From Fulvia fulva (lineage: Eukaryota; Ascomycota; Dothideomycetes; Mycosphaerellales; Mycosphaerellaceae), in the NCBI RefSeq assembly GCF_020509005.1, contig NC_063018.1, forward strand, positions 4,588,001 through 4,652,000: DNA of 64,000 nt, written 5' to 3'. Numbering within the stretch: the stretch's first letter is position 1; the number at the start of each line of letters is the position of its first letter. The notes under the pieces were generated by a model. It did no database searches. It saw only the letters and a program-made list of their open reading frames with translations, and was not told the origin of the DNA. Both the position numbers and the translations under genes were made by a program. Shown here piece after piece: positions 35,630 through 47,545 of this stretch.

Positions 35630-38600
35630 AGAGAGGAAAGAAGTTGAGGATCAATATAGTATAGCTAGACCTGTACGACGAGACGGGCAAGGACTACGCT
35701 TGTAAACCGTTCGTCACGAATGTAAATATCGGCTCAAAGAAACTCTCTTCTTCCAATCTCACTCTTATAGACACTAGCGTACTAGGCGAGTCTTTTATAG
35801 ACTATAAACTCGCGACCTCTCTCAACCTCGAACCCTAGGAACTGAAGTACCCTCGTACCCTTGAACTCTTTGACGGCACGGAGACTACTACTAGTAAGAT
35901 TACTTATATTATATATACGTTAATCACTCTCGAAGGTAAGCGTATGTCGATCACTAGCTTCCTTACGTCCCTACCGTATTAGAAGTTTATCCTCGGCCTC
36001 TACTAGCTTAGACGATACTAACCTATTATCGACTAGACTTCCCTTACTATTAGCTTCCCTCTAGAAGCTCCTCCGGCACCTCCGCCTTCTCCGCCGCCTC
36101 AGCGCGGTCCTAAGTATACTAAGATCTTTTAGGTAAACGCCGCTACCTTTACCACTGCTACTAAGCAGCCCAAAGCTCAAGTCTTCGCCGCCTCTCTCCG
36201 CGATATCGACATCGCCCTCGAGAAGCTCGATAAGAAGCGTACACCTACCGACCCTACTACGAAGGTCCCTCCTTAGGCACACCACATCCTCTACGTATTC
36301 GATACTAAAGCCGCAGACGAGCTGCCTCCTCATCGCCCTTACGACCACAAGATTAAGCTAGAAGAAGGTGTAGAGACACCGTTCGGACCGTTATATTCTA
36401 TATCCCGAGAAGAGCTTATCGTCCTTAAGAGATACCTCGAAGAGAACCTAAAGAAGGGGTTCATTCGAGCGAGCCGTTCTAGCGCTAGTAGTCCCGTTAT
36501 GTTCGTTAAGAAGCCCGGCGGTAGTCTACGCTTCTACGTAGACTACCGAGGCTTAAACGCTATTATAAAGAAGAACCGCTACCTAATACCGTTAATTTAG
36601 GAGACGCTCGAGCGCCTCTCTAAGGCTAAGTACTTCACTAAGCTCGATGTTATCGCTACGTTTAATAGGTTACGAATGGCAGAAGGACACGAGTATCTCA
36701 TAGCCTTCCGTACTCGCTACGGGCTGTTCGAGTCGCTCGTTATGCCCTTCGGCGTTTGTAACGGGCCTAGTACCTTCTAGAACTTTATTAACGACATCCT
36801 TTAGGAGTTCCTCGATCAGTTCTACACTGCCTATATCGACGACATCCTAGTCTATAGCGAGACTAAGGAGGAGCACCGCGAGCACGTCTATAAGGTCCTT
36901 TAGAAGCTCGTAGACGCCGGCTTGTAGCTCGACATCGACAAGTACGAGTTTGAGAAGACCGAAGTCAAGTTCCTTAGTTTGATCATTACCGCAGACGGCA
37001 TTAAGATGGACCAAGAGAAGATCGACGCTATCGTCGAATAGGATGCTCCTACGAACGTCAAAGAGGTCTAGGGTTTCCTAGGCTTTGCCAACTTCTACCG
37101 CCGCTTTATCTACGCATTTTCGGGCGTAGTACGCCCTTTGACGAAGCTCACGCGCAAGGGTGAGAAGTTCGCCTAGACCGACGAATGCCAGGAGGCTTTT
37201 GACTTACTTAAAGCGAAGTTTGTTAAGAACCCGCTTCTACGGCACTTCGATTTCGAACTGGAGACCCGTGTAGAGACCGACGTATCCGACGGCGTAGTGG
37301 GCGGTGTCCTACTACAACGCCGCTCGCCTAAATCCCCCTAGTTACCTGTCGCCTTCCTCTCTAAGAAGATGACCGCTACGGAGTGTAACTACGAGATCTA
37401 CGACAAGGAGCTTCTCGCTATCGTCAAAGCTTTCGAAGAGTGGCGCCCCGAGCTCGAAGGCTCTACTATGCCCGTCCAAGTAAGCTCCGACTATAAGAAC
37501 CTCGTCTACTTTATAAAGAGCAAGCTGCTTAATCGTCGCTAGGCCCGCTAGAGCGAGTTCCTCTCCCGGTTCAACTTCGTGATCTCGTATACGCCCGGCA
37601 AGGCCAACTCGATGGCCGACGCCCTTACCCGCCGCCCTAGTGACTCTCTAGTTGATCGAAGAGGGGGCCGGCAAATCGTAGGGCAACAAGTTATTAAAGA
37701 GCACAACCTCTCTTCCGAGCTTCGAGAGTACCTATCGAACGGCTAGCCTACGCTCGCCGCTTCCTTTGCTACTCTCGTGCTCGCTCCTGCCTACCTTGAC
37801 GAGAGTGACGATGAATCCGAGCCTGAAGAATACGCCTCGGACGCTAAGGACTTGAACGACGATAAAGAGGGCTTAGTAACGACCGACGGCTTATCCGAAT
37901 CAGACTTTAAGGGGTTTAATAATAAGGAGCAGCCCGAAGGCATCATAGCACGAGTACGAACAGCGTACGATGCCGACATAGACGCCCAAGAGTTAGTTCA
38001 GGCCCTTGAATCTAGCGCGAGGACATTCCCGGGCTTCTCGCTGTCCGAGTACGAGCTCTAGGAAGGTGTCGTCTACTTCCGTAAGAAGCTTTACGTACCG
38101 CAGCCCGAAGGCTCTAATATCCGAGCTGAGATTCTTCAAATCATCTACGACTCCGCCTCTAGGGGTCACCTAGGCGTAGCTAAGACCCACAAGCTCCTCG
38201 CTAGGTATTACTAGTGGCCGTATTCCTAGAAGGACGTCCGCCGCTACGTGCTGAACTACGCTACTTACCGAAGAGCCAAAGCTAACCGCCACCGTCCCTA
38301 CGGTCTCTTGCACCCTCTCCCGGCTCCTGATCGTCCGTAGAAGCATATCACTATAGACTTTATCACCGATCTTCCTTACGGCAAGACCTTTAGCGGCGTG
38401 AAAGCAAAGGCCCTTCTAGTGATCGTAGACCGTTACTCTAAGGACCGGTATATGATCCCGTGCTAGAGCATGACCGTAAAGGAGACTACTCGCTTATTCT
38501 ACGAATTCGTCTAGCGCTTTCAAGGCCTCCCGGATAGCATCACCTCTAACAGAGGCACCTAGTTCATCTCGTACTTCTAGAAGCGTCTATGTGCTATCCT

Positions 38601-39645
38601 AGGTATTAAGCATAACCTCTCGACTAGTTTTTAGCTACAGACCGACGGCCAGACCGAAATTACGAACGCTATCCTCGAGCAGGTCCTTCGTCACTTCGTC
38701 GACTACTACTAGAAGGATTGGCCTCAGCATATCCCTACGGTAGAGTTCGCTACTCGTAACTAGGACTCGGAGACTACTAGCTACTCTCCCTTCTATACTA
38801 CGAGAGGTTACTACCCTCGTACAGGCATAGAACTAGAAGAACCTGTCCCGCCTACCAAAGACGTAAACGAGCAAGTAGTAGACGAGTTCGCTACTATACT
38901 CTCACAGATCTATAAAGAAGTTCACGACGAGATGGTGTACGCACAAGCAATCTACGAGGATCAAGCCAATCGTCGTCGCTAGCTAGCTCCCGACTACTAA
39001 GTAGGCGATATAGTCTACCTTAACTCTAAGAACATCAAGACAGACCGCCCCTCTAAGAAGCTGAACTAGAAGAACCTAGGTCCTTTTGAGATCACCGAGC
39101 GTATTAGTTCACACGCCTACCGTCTAGCTCTTCCTACGAACATAAAGATCTACGACGTCTTCTATCCCGTACGCCTTCGGCCGTCGGCTAAGGACCTATT
39201 CCCGAACCAAAACTAAGACATGCTAGGTCCTCCCGATGAGATAGAAGTCGACGAGCCTATTAACCTACCTTCTAACGACTATGCCGTCCGTAAGATCCGG
39301 GGAATCCGCGTAGAGCCTAACGACGTTAAAGGACTACCGCCGATCAAGTATAAAGTCGAATAGTAAGGTTGCCCTAAGTAGGATACCTTATAGGAACCTA
39401 TCCAACATATCATCTTTAATCGTTAAGCAATCGAAGAATACTACGCCCGCGCAGACGGCCTAGAAGTCAACATCGGTAGGCTCTTCGAATCTGAGCTCTT
39501 CGACGGGGCTTACTAATGGTGTATCGACTATGACATCAGGCCTAGGCCTAGTACTAAAGCTGAACATCCTCGATATATAGAACTACTACGGCTTCGTAGG
39601 AACTTAGCTTTGTTCGGGGGGGCTACTGTCATAGTCTCCCTATAG
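35614..39645 (+). pseudogene. G1 pol: protease, RT, RNase H, integrase, chromodomain
   Basis: The frame is -1 relative to gag and overlaps its last 16 bases. Protease: LIDTS at about 35766 (D-T-G with Gly to Ser). [15 protein letters not shown] (36526-36570) and YIDDILVYS (36832-36858), both intact. RNase H: DVSD (about 37280) and [18 protein letters not shown] (37390-37443). An acidic spacer (37777-37850) follows. Integrase: HHCC site with both Cys changed to Tyr (NYATYRR, about 38255), then Asp in TIDFITDLP (about 38350), the second Asp changed to Asn in TSNRGT (about 38547), and Glu in LEQVLRHF (about 38677). GPF box at about 39077. The C-terminus (about 39280-39460) reads as a chromodomain with its W-x-G-x-P-x3-DT-W-EP core damaged by stops. 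The frame runs through the polypurine tract and stops at TAG 39643-39645, inside the 3' LTR. Confidence 0.92.
39611..39626 (+). promoter_or_regulatory. G1 polypurine tract
   Basis: tgttcgggggggctac, directly before the 3' LTR. G-rich primer for plus-strand synthesis. Confidence 0.75.
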
Positions 39646-40146
39646 AGTGTACAGAAGGTGGGGACAGAAGAGCCTCAGAGTGCTTAGAAGTCGTCAAGAA
39701 GTGACAGTCCAGCTTGGTGTATAAGCGCTAAGAATCATATGCCCCGTAACATTCACTACGGGACCCAGCCCTCCAAATTCACCCCTCTACCAAACCTTGA
39801 CAGATTCACTTCGGCTCGTGACTGTGTGACTCACGGCACTCCCGCGAGCACCCGCGACTGCGCTGGACCCTAGAAGAAGCACGTGGAAGACTCGGAACGT
39901 AGGGCAGGTTGGAATAAGGTTTTGAGCAAAGCTACTAAGCGCGGCTCCGCACGGGTTAGCCCTGTTGATGCGGGGACACGCACTCGCGAGGGTCGCGTAT
40001 AAATATCTGGCCTTCCCTAGGCCTCTCTTGCTTTCTTCGTCCTTTGTTTTGTGTAGCAATCATACTATACCCTTTTGCATCTGCACTTCGCACCTACATT
40101 CTCGCTTTCACCCTTACATCTCATAGGCCAGGCTCTCGCCCTAACA
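39627..40146 (+). repeat. G1 3' LTR
   Basis: 520 bp, matching 33856-34375 and closer to the unmutated state (keeps for example cagaagg and cctcagag where the 5' LTR has tagaagg and ccttagag). Confidence 0.96.
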
Positions 40147-41186
40147 ATATAAATAATGCTTTTACCTAAAGTAGCCTTCTTAAAGACATCTATATAATCC
40201 TACCCCTAGGAGTTGAAGCACCTCTAAACATAGTGTTCAAGGTCCTATAAAGCCTTTATAGGCTTAAGCAAGTAGCTAGAGACTAGAATAAGCTCTATAT
40301 TACGAAGCTAGAGAAGATTAGATTTACCTAGTCCTAGGTAGATCTATACCTACTTATCTATACGGATAGAGACCTTATAGTCCTTACCTATATAGATGAC
40401 ATACCTATTATAGCTCCGAAGCTATTAGATGTTTAGTAGTTTAAGGCTAAGCTTAGAAAAGTGTTTAAGATTAAAGATCTTAGTGAACCTACAAAGATCC
40501 TTAGAATAAGGATTATAAGAGACAGGTCCTAAGGCACTTTAAAGCTTAATTAAGTATACTATATCTACGCTAACTTAGCCAAGATGAGCATAGCTAGAGA
40601 GAAGGCTACGCTAACCTACTTACCTATAGAGAGCTACGAGCATTTAGTGCCTACGGTACCTATAGATAAGAGGTGTAACAAACAGGTTTACTAGAGCTAT
40701 AATAGTACCTAGATGTGGCTAATGACAATAACAAGGCCAGACTTAGTATTCCCCCTTAGAAGAATTAGCTCATTTGTTGCTAATCCCTCGTAGCAGTATA
40801 TAAAGGCTTTAAAGAAGCTCTCCCGATACCTACGGTCGTACCCAGACCTAGGTCTTATATATAGAAAGGGAAGGGGCAATCTCTAGGGACACTCGGACTC
40901 TAACTATGCTATAGAGAAAGTGGATAGAGTCTTAATTCTAGGATACGTATAGTTCCTTTATAGATCACCTATGTCCTAGATAAGTAGGAAGTAGAAGTCT
41001 GTTATAACATTAACAATAGAAGCTAAGTTTATAGCTATAAACGCAGCCGTAAAGTAGTTACAATTTCTTGCTACTGTCCTTAGGGAAATGGGGTGCCCAG
41101 AACTGGTAGGAAAGAGCTCTTTCTAGCCGAGTGTAAGGGCAAGTAAGGGTATAGTTGACGAGCTAAGGCTAGTCAAGCTTATAGGT

Positions 41187-41404
41187 TGTTGAGAATATGC
41201 AGGTCATAGGGTCAACATTGAGTGCTTAGGGGGATTAGTAATCAGGGCTTGCTAGTCAAGTCCTGAGTACAGCTGTCCCTCCTGAAACACCTACACCAAC
41301 ACCGGCGATACTGTATGTAGATACACGCTATCCCATTAGGTCCTTCTTCGTCTTTGGTGTGATCCGCCGTCTTCCACTGCTGCGCAACTCGTACCTGTTT
41401 AACA
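41187..41404 (+). repeat. Cop-B 5' LTR
   Basis: 218 bp, TGTTGAGAATATGCAGG ... CCTGTTTAACA. Related in its 3' half to the C1/C2/C3 LTRs. Confidence 0.97.
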
Positions 41405-41423
41405 GGTTATGAGCCCGGGTTAG
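41405..41423 (+). promoter_or_regulatory. Cop-B primer-binding site
   Basis: ggttatgagcccgggttag directly after the LTR; same half-tRNA type as in Cop-A. Confidence 0.65.
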
Positions 41424-41899
41424 CAACTCGGTGTTTCACCCTCGACAAAGTCGTATTGGAGTTATTCCTCTTCAGAACAAAAGGAAGGCAGACTGGAGGC
41501 CGCACCCGCATTGCACAGGAAGCTACAGCCGCGCTGTAGGTGCATATAAGACGTGAAAGAGCCTAGTGAGGCACTGTCAGACTCCGAGTCAGGGAGCCTG
41601 TGCCAATACCTCAGACAAGTGGGCGAGCTTACTGAGAAGAGTCGCTCTCCGGACATCGCGTTCGCATCGACTAACTGTTCCGTCTGAGAGAGCCGTAGTG
41701 TCTCAGAACACCCTCCCCTGAGAGAGCTACAGACAGTGTCTCAGAAACACGATCCTTACGACCGACTTTCCTCGCTTTCTTGTGGACAGCCATTCTCTCC
41801 ACTATCAACCTCGCGTTCGGTTCACCTCCTATCGATCCGATCGCGTACGAACGAATACCTTTCTTCTGTAGGCAGCCATCCTGTCCTATATATAAAAGC

Positions 41900-44800
41900 A
41901 TGGAGGAAACCGGACACAGCACCCTTGGTAGGAGGAGAGCAGCACCTATCCTAACCAAGGACAACTAGAGGACATGGTTCTCATTGATACAAGACCATCT
42001 TGAAGCTCAAGATGTGCTTTGGGTTGTAGATGGAGGCCATCTATTATCAAGCACACCCAGCTCCTCAACACCATCTGAGTCATCAGATCCCTTACCTGGA
42101 CTTGAAGAGTCAAGATACAGTCCAGTTGGGAGGAAAGCAAATAGATGAGACAAGCTGGAGAGATCTGGCTCAAGATGAGGGCAAAGTACAGCAAGGTTCA
42201 TGCTGCATATGCAGTGACAGTTGTTCAAGAATTGATCAACTTCAGAATGATAGATGGCATGACCATCAGACAGGCCTGGGTCCACCTTGGCAATCTTGTA
42301 AGAAGGATTGCTGAAGTTGACCCAGCAGAGGCTCACTACAGAGAGCCTATAAGGAAGCTGAAGCATCTGCTTCAAGCCCTGCCTGAGGTGTATCTTGGGA
42401 CCAAGAACACTATCCTGGCCTAGCCAGGACTGTCATATGAAGATTGTCTACAACTGCTTGAGTCACATGAATCCAGGCTGGAAGTTGCATCCAAGGAAAC
42501 AGCAATGTTTGTAGGAAGAGGTTTCCAGGGCAAGATCACCTGCCATCTCTGTCATGGTGATCATGTGATCAAGGATTGCCCACACCTCTCTGGAGCCAAG
42601 CATGCTGTCAGGAAGGACAAGCTCAACAGAGGAAACACCTCTGTTGCAAAGAGACAATCATCACCACCGAGAACGAGGTCCCCATCCCCAAGCCTGAGGG
42701 ACATCCTAGTGGTGATGAAGGACCTTACAAGGAAGAGCCTGTGCAACCCAGGAAGACTTATCAGACCCTGAGACACCATCAGAGGATGATGAAGTTGATG
42801 AGGTTGCCCATTCAACTGTGGAAGCCAAAAGCAAGTACCCCTCCTCAGAGTGGTTGCTTGACTCTTGTGCTTCATCCCATATGACTGACCAGGATTCACT
42901 TTTCAGGACCCTGAAACCTCTTCAGAAGAGGAAGTGGATCAAGGTTGGGGGTGGCTACCTACATGCCACACATGAGGGGAGTGCAGTGATGGGTGGTCCT
43001 TCTGGGAAGCAGATTGTCTTGAAGAATGTTTTGTTTGTTCCTGGCCTTGGAGTTAGCCTTGTCTCTTGGAATCAGTTCAGCCAACAGTTTGCTGTCCAAC
43101 CGCCCAGTTTCACCCTCAAATCCCTTCCTGGAAAACCTGTTGTCCAGACAAAGCTGAGAGGGGGTGTTCCATTCATTCAAAGTGTTTCAGAGCAGCTTGA
43201 AGCTATGCCTCAAGCATATGCCTCTCTATAGGAGCATGACTTGGATCTGTCCAAGTTAGGTACACATTTTGAGTGTGAATTGGAACAGGCTATGACTGCC
43301 ACTGAGTCCCAGGACCAGTGGGAGCTATAGCATAGAAGATGTGCACACCTTAGCAAGGGACTGCTAAGAAACCTGCATAGAGTCACTGACAAGAAAGATC
43401 CCATTCCTGTTCCTTCTGAACACCAGAACTGCAAGGTCTGCTCCCTTGCAGACATGAGGAAGTTCAAAGGACCTGCCACAGAGAGGAAAGGAGAGAGGCT
43501 GGCCCTCATCTCTATTGACATCTGTGGGCCTTTTCAAGGTGCAGTCTCAAGACTTGGCTTCAAGTACTGGCTTGAGATTGTAGACAACTTCTTGAGGAAG
43601 AAGTGGGTAGTCCCTTTGAAGGCTAGGAGTGATGCTCCTACAGCTCTAAAGGAATGGAAGGTTCAGGTAGAGAACAGCTCAAGGTGTTTTCTATCTGCAA
43701 TCCGTAGTGATGGTGCAAGGGAAATTCTTTCCTTGCTAAAACAGTGTTTGTGCAACTTCCCCAACCTCCAAAAGACATTAGAGAGTACCAGAAGATTGGA
43801 GTAGAGGGGACTCCAAGAAAAGAAAAGGAAGAGGAACTTGTTCAGGAGGATCAACCTCAACAGCCACCTCAGCTTGCAGGCAACAAGAGGTCAAGGGGGG
43901 ATGAAGATGATGGCTCTGCTGAGCATGAAGCCAAGCATCATAGGGCATTGATTGCTCAGATGTTTCATCTTGATCCAACTATGAGCTGGGTTGAGGAAAT
44001 CCTGAATGATGTGGAGGGATATGCATTTGCTGCTGTTAGGCAGGCCATAGCCTACCGGCAGGAAGTGCCAATCCCAAAGTCCTATAAGGAGGCAGTGGGA
44101 GACCCCAATTGGGGACATATGTGGAAAGAGGCAATCCAGAAAGAACTTATTGCCTTAGGAAGCAACAACACCTTGGATCCAGTTGTACTACCAAGGGGTG
44201 CAAACCTGGTTACATCTAAGTGGGTTTTTGATGTGAAAAGAATGATCAGTAGAGCCATTGAAGAGTTCAAGGCAAGACTGGTTGTAAGAGGGTTTTCACA
44301 GAAATATGGTGTTGACTTTGAAAAGACCTTTGCACCTACTGTTAGGCATGATACCCTTAGGGTCTTCATGGCTGTAGTATGTGAGAGAGATCTTGAGATG
44401 CACCAGGTGGATGTGAACAATGCTTTCACCGAAAGCAGCCTTCTTGAAGACATCTACATGATCCCACCCCCAGGTGTCGAAATTCCACCAAATATGGTCT
44501 TCAAGGTCCTTAGAAGCCTGTATGGACTGAAGCAAGCAGCTAGAGATTAGAACAAGCTCTGTGTTGCCAAGCTAGAACAGATTGGATCCACCTAGTCCCA
44601 GGTGGATCCATGCCTACTCATCCACAGAGGAAGAGACATCATGGTCCTCACCTATGTGGATGACATCCCCATTGCAGCTCCAAAGCTGTCAGATGTTCAG
44701 TGGTTCAAGGCTGAATTTAGAAGAGTGTTCAAGATCAAAGATCTTGGGGAACCTGAGAAGATCCTTGGAATGAGGATTACAAGAAACAGGTCCCAAGGTA

Positions 44801-45663
44801 CTGTAAAGCTTGATCAAGGACACTACATCCAAACTAACCTTGCCAAGATGGGCATCTCTCCAGAGAAGGCCACACCCACACTCTCACCTATGGACAGCTA
44901 TGAGGATCTGAGACCTTCAGCTACTATGGATGAGAGGTGCAACAAACAGGAGTACCAGAGTTGCAATGGTACCTGGATGTGGCCAATGACAATGACAAGG
45001 CCAGACCTTGCTTTCCCCCTTGGAAGAATCAGCTCATATGTTGCTGACCCTTCAAAGCAACATCTTAGAGCCTTGAAGAAACTCTCCAGATATCTGAGAT
45101 CATACCCAGACCTGGGCTTGATGTACAGAAGAGGAGGAGGTATTCTCCAGGGATACTCAGATTCTGATTATGCCATAGACAAGGCAGACAGAGTCTCAAT
45201 CCTTGGACATGTGTGGTTCCTTTGTGGATCACCTGTGTCCTGGATGAGTAGGAAGCAGAAGTCTGTTGCCACATCAACAATGGAGGCTGAGTTCATGGCC
45301 ATGAATGCAGCAGCTAAGTAGTCACAGTTTCTTGCTGCAGTCCTTAGAGAGATGAGGTGTCCTGACCTGGTTGGAGAGTGTTCATTCCAACCTAGGATGA
45401 AGGCAAGCAGTACTGTTGATGAGCTGAGACCCGTGAAGCTTATGGGTGACAACCAAGCAGCTTTGACCTTTGTCAAAAATGCCCATGTCCATGACAGGTC
45501 AAAGCATATTGATGTGGCATACTACTATGTCAGGAATCTCTAGTGGCAAAAGAAGATTGCAGTGGATTACTGCCACACAAAGGACATAGTTGCTGATGGG
45601 CTGACTAAGCCCCTCAATGGCCAGCAGTTTCAAAACTTTGTGAGGCAGCTCTAGCTTGTATAA
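41900..45663 (+). pseudogene. Cop-B gag-pol, deleted and carrying TAG stops
   Basis: ATG 41900 follows a TATATATAAAA run. Recognisable in order: gag N-terminus (PILTKDN then a stop where Cop-A has Trp); gag C-terminal part (42145-42423); zinc knuckle CHLCHGDHVIKDC (42541-42579); protease box LLDSCASSHM (42856-42885), keeping Asp but with Cys where Gly is usual; GAG-pre-integrase (43330-43450); and integrase up to about 43740 (SIDICGP and RSDGAREI). A deletion of about 0.7 kb then removes the Glu-containing part and joins straight to the linker (VQLPQPP). RT follows with TYVDDIPIAAP (44653-44685), then RNase H (45155-45610). In-frame stops, all TAG: 41966, 42421, 43229, 43328, 44548, 44593, 45319, 45541 and probably 45652. 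Frameshifts lie near 42100-42145 and 42720-42815. It cannot make a full polyprotein. Confidence 0.92.
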
Positions 45664-45697
45664 GGGATTGTTTGAGACCTTCTGACCTGAGTGGGAG

Positions 45698-45915
45698 TGT
45701 TGAGAATATGCAGGTCATAGGGTCAACATTGAGTGCTTAGGGGGATTAGTAATCAGGGCTTGCTAGTCAAGTCCTGAGTACAGCTGTCCCTCCTGAAACA
45801 CCTACACCAACACCGGCGATACTGTATGTAGATACACGCTATCCCATTAGGTCCTTCTTCGTCTTTGGTGTGATCCGCCGTCTTCCACTGCTGCGCAACT
45901 CGTACCTGTTTAACA
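45698..45915 (+). repeat. Cop-B 3' LTR
   Basis: Identical by eye to 41187-41404. Confidence 0.97.
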
Positions 45916-46171
45916 TAGGTAATAACTAAGCCGCTTTAATACTTATTAAAGATGCCTATATATATAAAAGGTTAAAGCATATTAATGTTATATATAACTA
46001 TGTTAGACATCTCTAGTAGTAGAAAAAGATTGTAGTAGACTACTACTATATAAAGGATATAGCTACTAATAGGTTAATAAAGCTCCTTAATAGCTAGTAG
46101 TTCTCAAACTTTATAAAATAGCTCTAGCTTACGTAAAGGGATTATAGGAGACTATATAGCCTAAGTAGGAG

Positions 46172-46391
46172 TGTTAAGAACATATAGGCCGTAGGACAAG
46201 TATATAGGTATAGGTGTGTTATATAACTAGATCACGTAACTAGGGTTACTAGCCTATAGGCTAGTAAATAGTATCTATCTATACTAATACCGGCGATACT
46301 ATATGTAGTTACACGCTATCCTATTAGGTCCTTCTTTGTCTTTTGTATAATTCGCCGTCTTCTACTACTACGTAACTCGTCCTATTTAATA
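46172..46391 (+). repeat. Copia C2 3' LTR
   Basis: TGTTAAGAACATATAGG ... CTATTTAATA. Slightly shorter than the C1 and C3 LTRs because of a small internal deletion near 46265. Confidence 0.85.
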
Positions 46392-46503
46392 TATACTAAT
46401 ACTAGCGATACTATATATTGATATACGCTATCCTATCAGGTCCTTCTCCGTCTTTCGTATAATCCGCCGTCTTCTACTACTACGTAACTCGTAACTATTT
46501 AAT
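46392..46503 (+). repeat. Tandem partial copy of the copia LTR 3' end
   Basis: About 112 bp repeating the last part of the preceding LTR (from atactaatactagcgatac to ctatttaata). Its mutations differ from those of the full LTR (ttgatatacgct, tatcaggtcc), so it is an independent or long-diverged copy. Confidence 0.8.
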
Positions 46504-46861
46504 AGTATACTAGCCTTTCATAGCGGGAAAACTTGGAAATCTAGCTCGAGTAAATACTTAAGTATTACCCTCTCTTCTAGCTCTATAAGCTTCTTCGAAT
46601 TAGGCTCGTAGTCACCCCGAGGAGGTATTCTATTTAATTAATACCTTAGTATAGTTCGAGATACGTCGTATATCTTTATAGTAAGTCGATTCGTAATTAT
46701 CGCGTCGCGTTTCGTAGCCTAGATAGCTAAGGTTAGTTTAGTCTCGTTTAAAGATAATATACGCTATAATAGTAGTTATATAACTATATCTATAGAAGTA
46801 GTATAGTTCTTAGTAAAAGTAGCCCGCTTAGTAGTATAGTCCGCTCGGTAGTAAAGTACAT
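46504..46861 (-). pseudogene. pogo/Fot1-like transposon, 5' fragment
   Basis: The reverse complement matches 29559-29915 of the pogo element: terminal repeat ending gtaaagtacat, a TA (46862-46863), then the psq-type DNA-binding region. It is truncated at the copia LTR, so only the transposon end and the transposase N-terminus remain. Confidence 0.88.
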
Positions 46862-46863
46862 TA

Positions 46864-47545
46864 TAAGCTATTACGCTACGACTAGGCACTATAAGTAAAC
46901 AATACTAATATATACCGTATAGACCCTCCGCGATACTAGGTAGGCGACCGCATCTATATTAATACTAAGAACTAGAAGTTCTCTAGACCCGCGAAGAAGC
47001 TAGACGTTAAGTAGTTCGGCCTAGTAACTATTATAGCTATATTAGGTAAGGACGCTTACCGTATTACGTTACTAGACACTATCCGCGTATATAACTCGTT
47101 CTACTTAAACCTACTTCGCCTAGTATACCCGGAAGATAATACGCTACCCCCCGGATCGAGGTTACCGATAATACTAGAAACACTTTCTAGGCCTAGATAG
47201 TAGAGCGTATTCTAGATTTAAAGCCTAAGGGTAGAGGTATTACTATACTAGTGAAATAGTAAGGATATCGTAAGCCGATATTAGAGCCCGCGAGCGTAAT
47301 ATATAAGGATATACCGAAGGTAGTCGTAGATTTTAAGTACTATAACTAAGACAAGTCTATACTAGTTAACTTCTATCCGCTATAGGACTAGGTACTAAAC
47401 GAGACGCTACGCGACCTTAATAGACACTTAGCCAAAGAAGATATATACGCTATAGATCTAGCGTCTTAGGTAACTTTATTTATACGACTACTTCGTAGTA
47501 CCGGCGATATAGTTCTACCTCCGACTAACTATACGCCTTATAATA
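46864..47545 (+). pseudogene. G4 pol C-terminus: integrase GPF box and chromodomain
   Basis: The plus-strand frame gives RYDQ-like helices, then VGDRIYINTKN, RPAKKLDVK, AYRITLLDTI and SFYLNLLRLVYPEDNTLPP, the classic integrase C-terminal (GPY/F) module of Ty3/gypsy elements. A frame change near 47180 is followed by VVERILDLKPKGRGITILVK.. GYRKP.LEPASVIYKDI, a chromodomain. The frame then runs on to 47545 and, after re-inversion, continues into 16702-16414. It belongs to a different gypsy family from G1-G3. The pogo fragment interrupts it on the left. Confidence 0.82.

Larger units (their letters stand above)
33856..40146 (+). mobile_element. Ty3/gypsy chromovirus G1, full length, partly RIP-mutated
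   Basis: 6291 bp: LTR 33856-34375, gag, pol in the -1 frame, polypurine tract, LTR 39627-40146, with a perfect target duplication atata (33851-33855, 40147-40151) in the RT region of copia C2. The LTRs (520 bp each) differ by eye only by C/T and G/A changes, with the 5' copy more mutated. Damage is intermediate, with about 40 premature stops but many CpA left. This is the reference copy for G2 and G3. Confidence 0.97.
41187..45915 (+). mobile_element. Ty1/copia Cop-B, very young, internally deleted
   Basis: 4729 bp: LTR 41187-41404, primer-binding site, gag-pol remnant, polypurine tract gagtgggag (45689-45697), LTR 45698-45915. Perfect target duplication taggt (41182-41186, 45916-45920) in copia C2. 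The two 218-bp LTRs look identical throughout. CpA content is normal. The internal region is about 850 bp shorter than that of Cop-A, because of deletions in gag, the gag-protease spacer and the integrase. Confidence 0.97.
32906..46391 (+). mobile_element. Copia C2 (3' part), RIP-inactivated, interrupted by G1 and Cop-B
   Basis: Exons of the same gag-pol as C1/C3: 32906-33855 (end of integrase, linker, start of RT), 40147-41186 (RT, RNase H), 45916-46171 (RNase H end) and the 3' LTR 46172-46391. G1 and Cop-B split it, each with a perfect 5-bp duplication. The 5' LTR, gag, protease and most of the integrase are missing; the left junction is near 32906. Many stops, almost all TAG. Confidence 0.88.
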
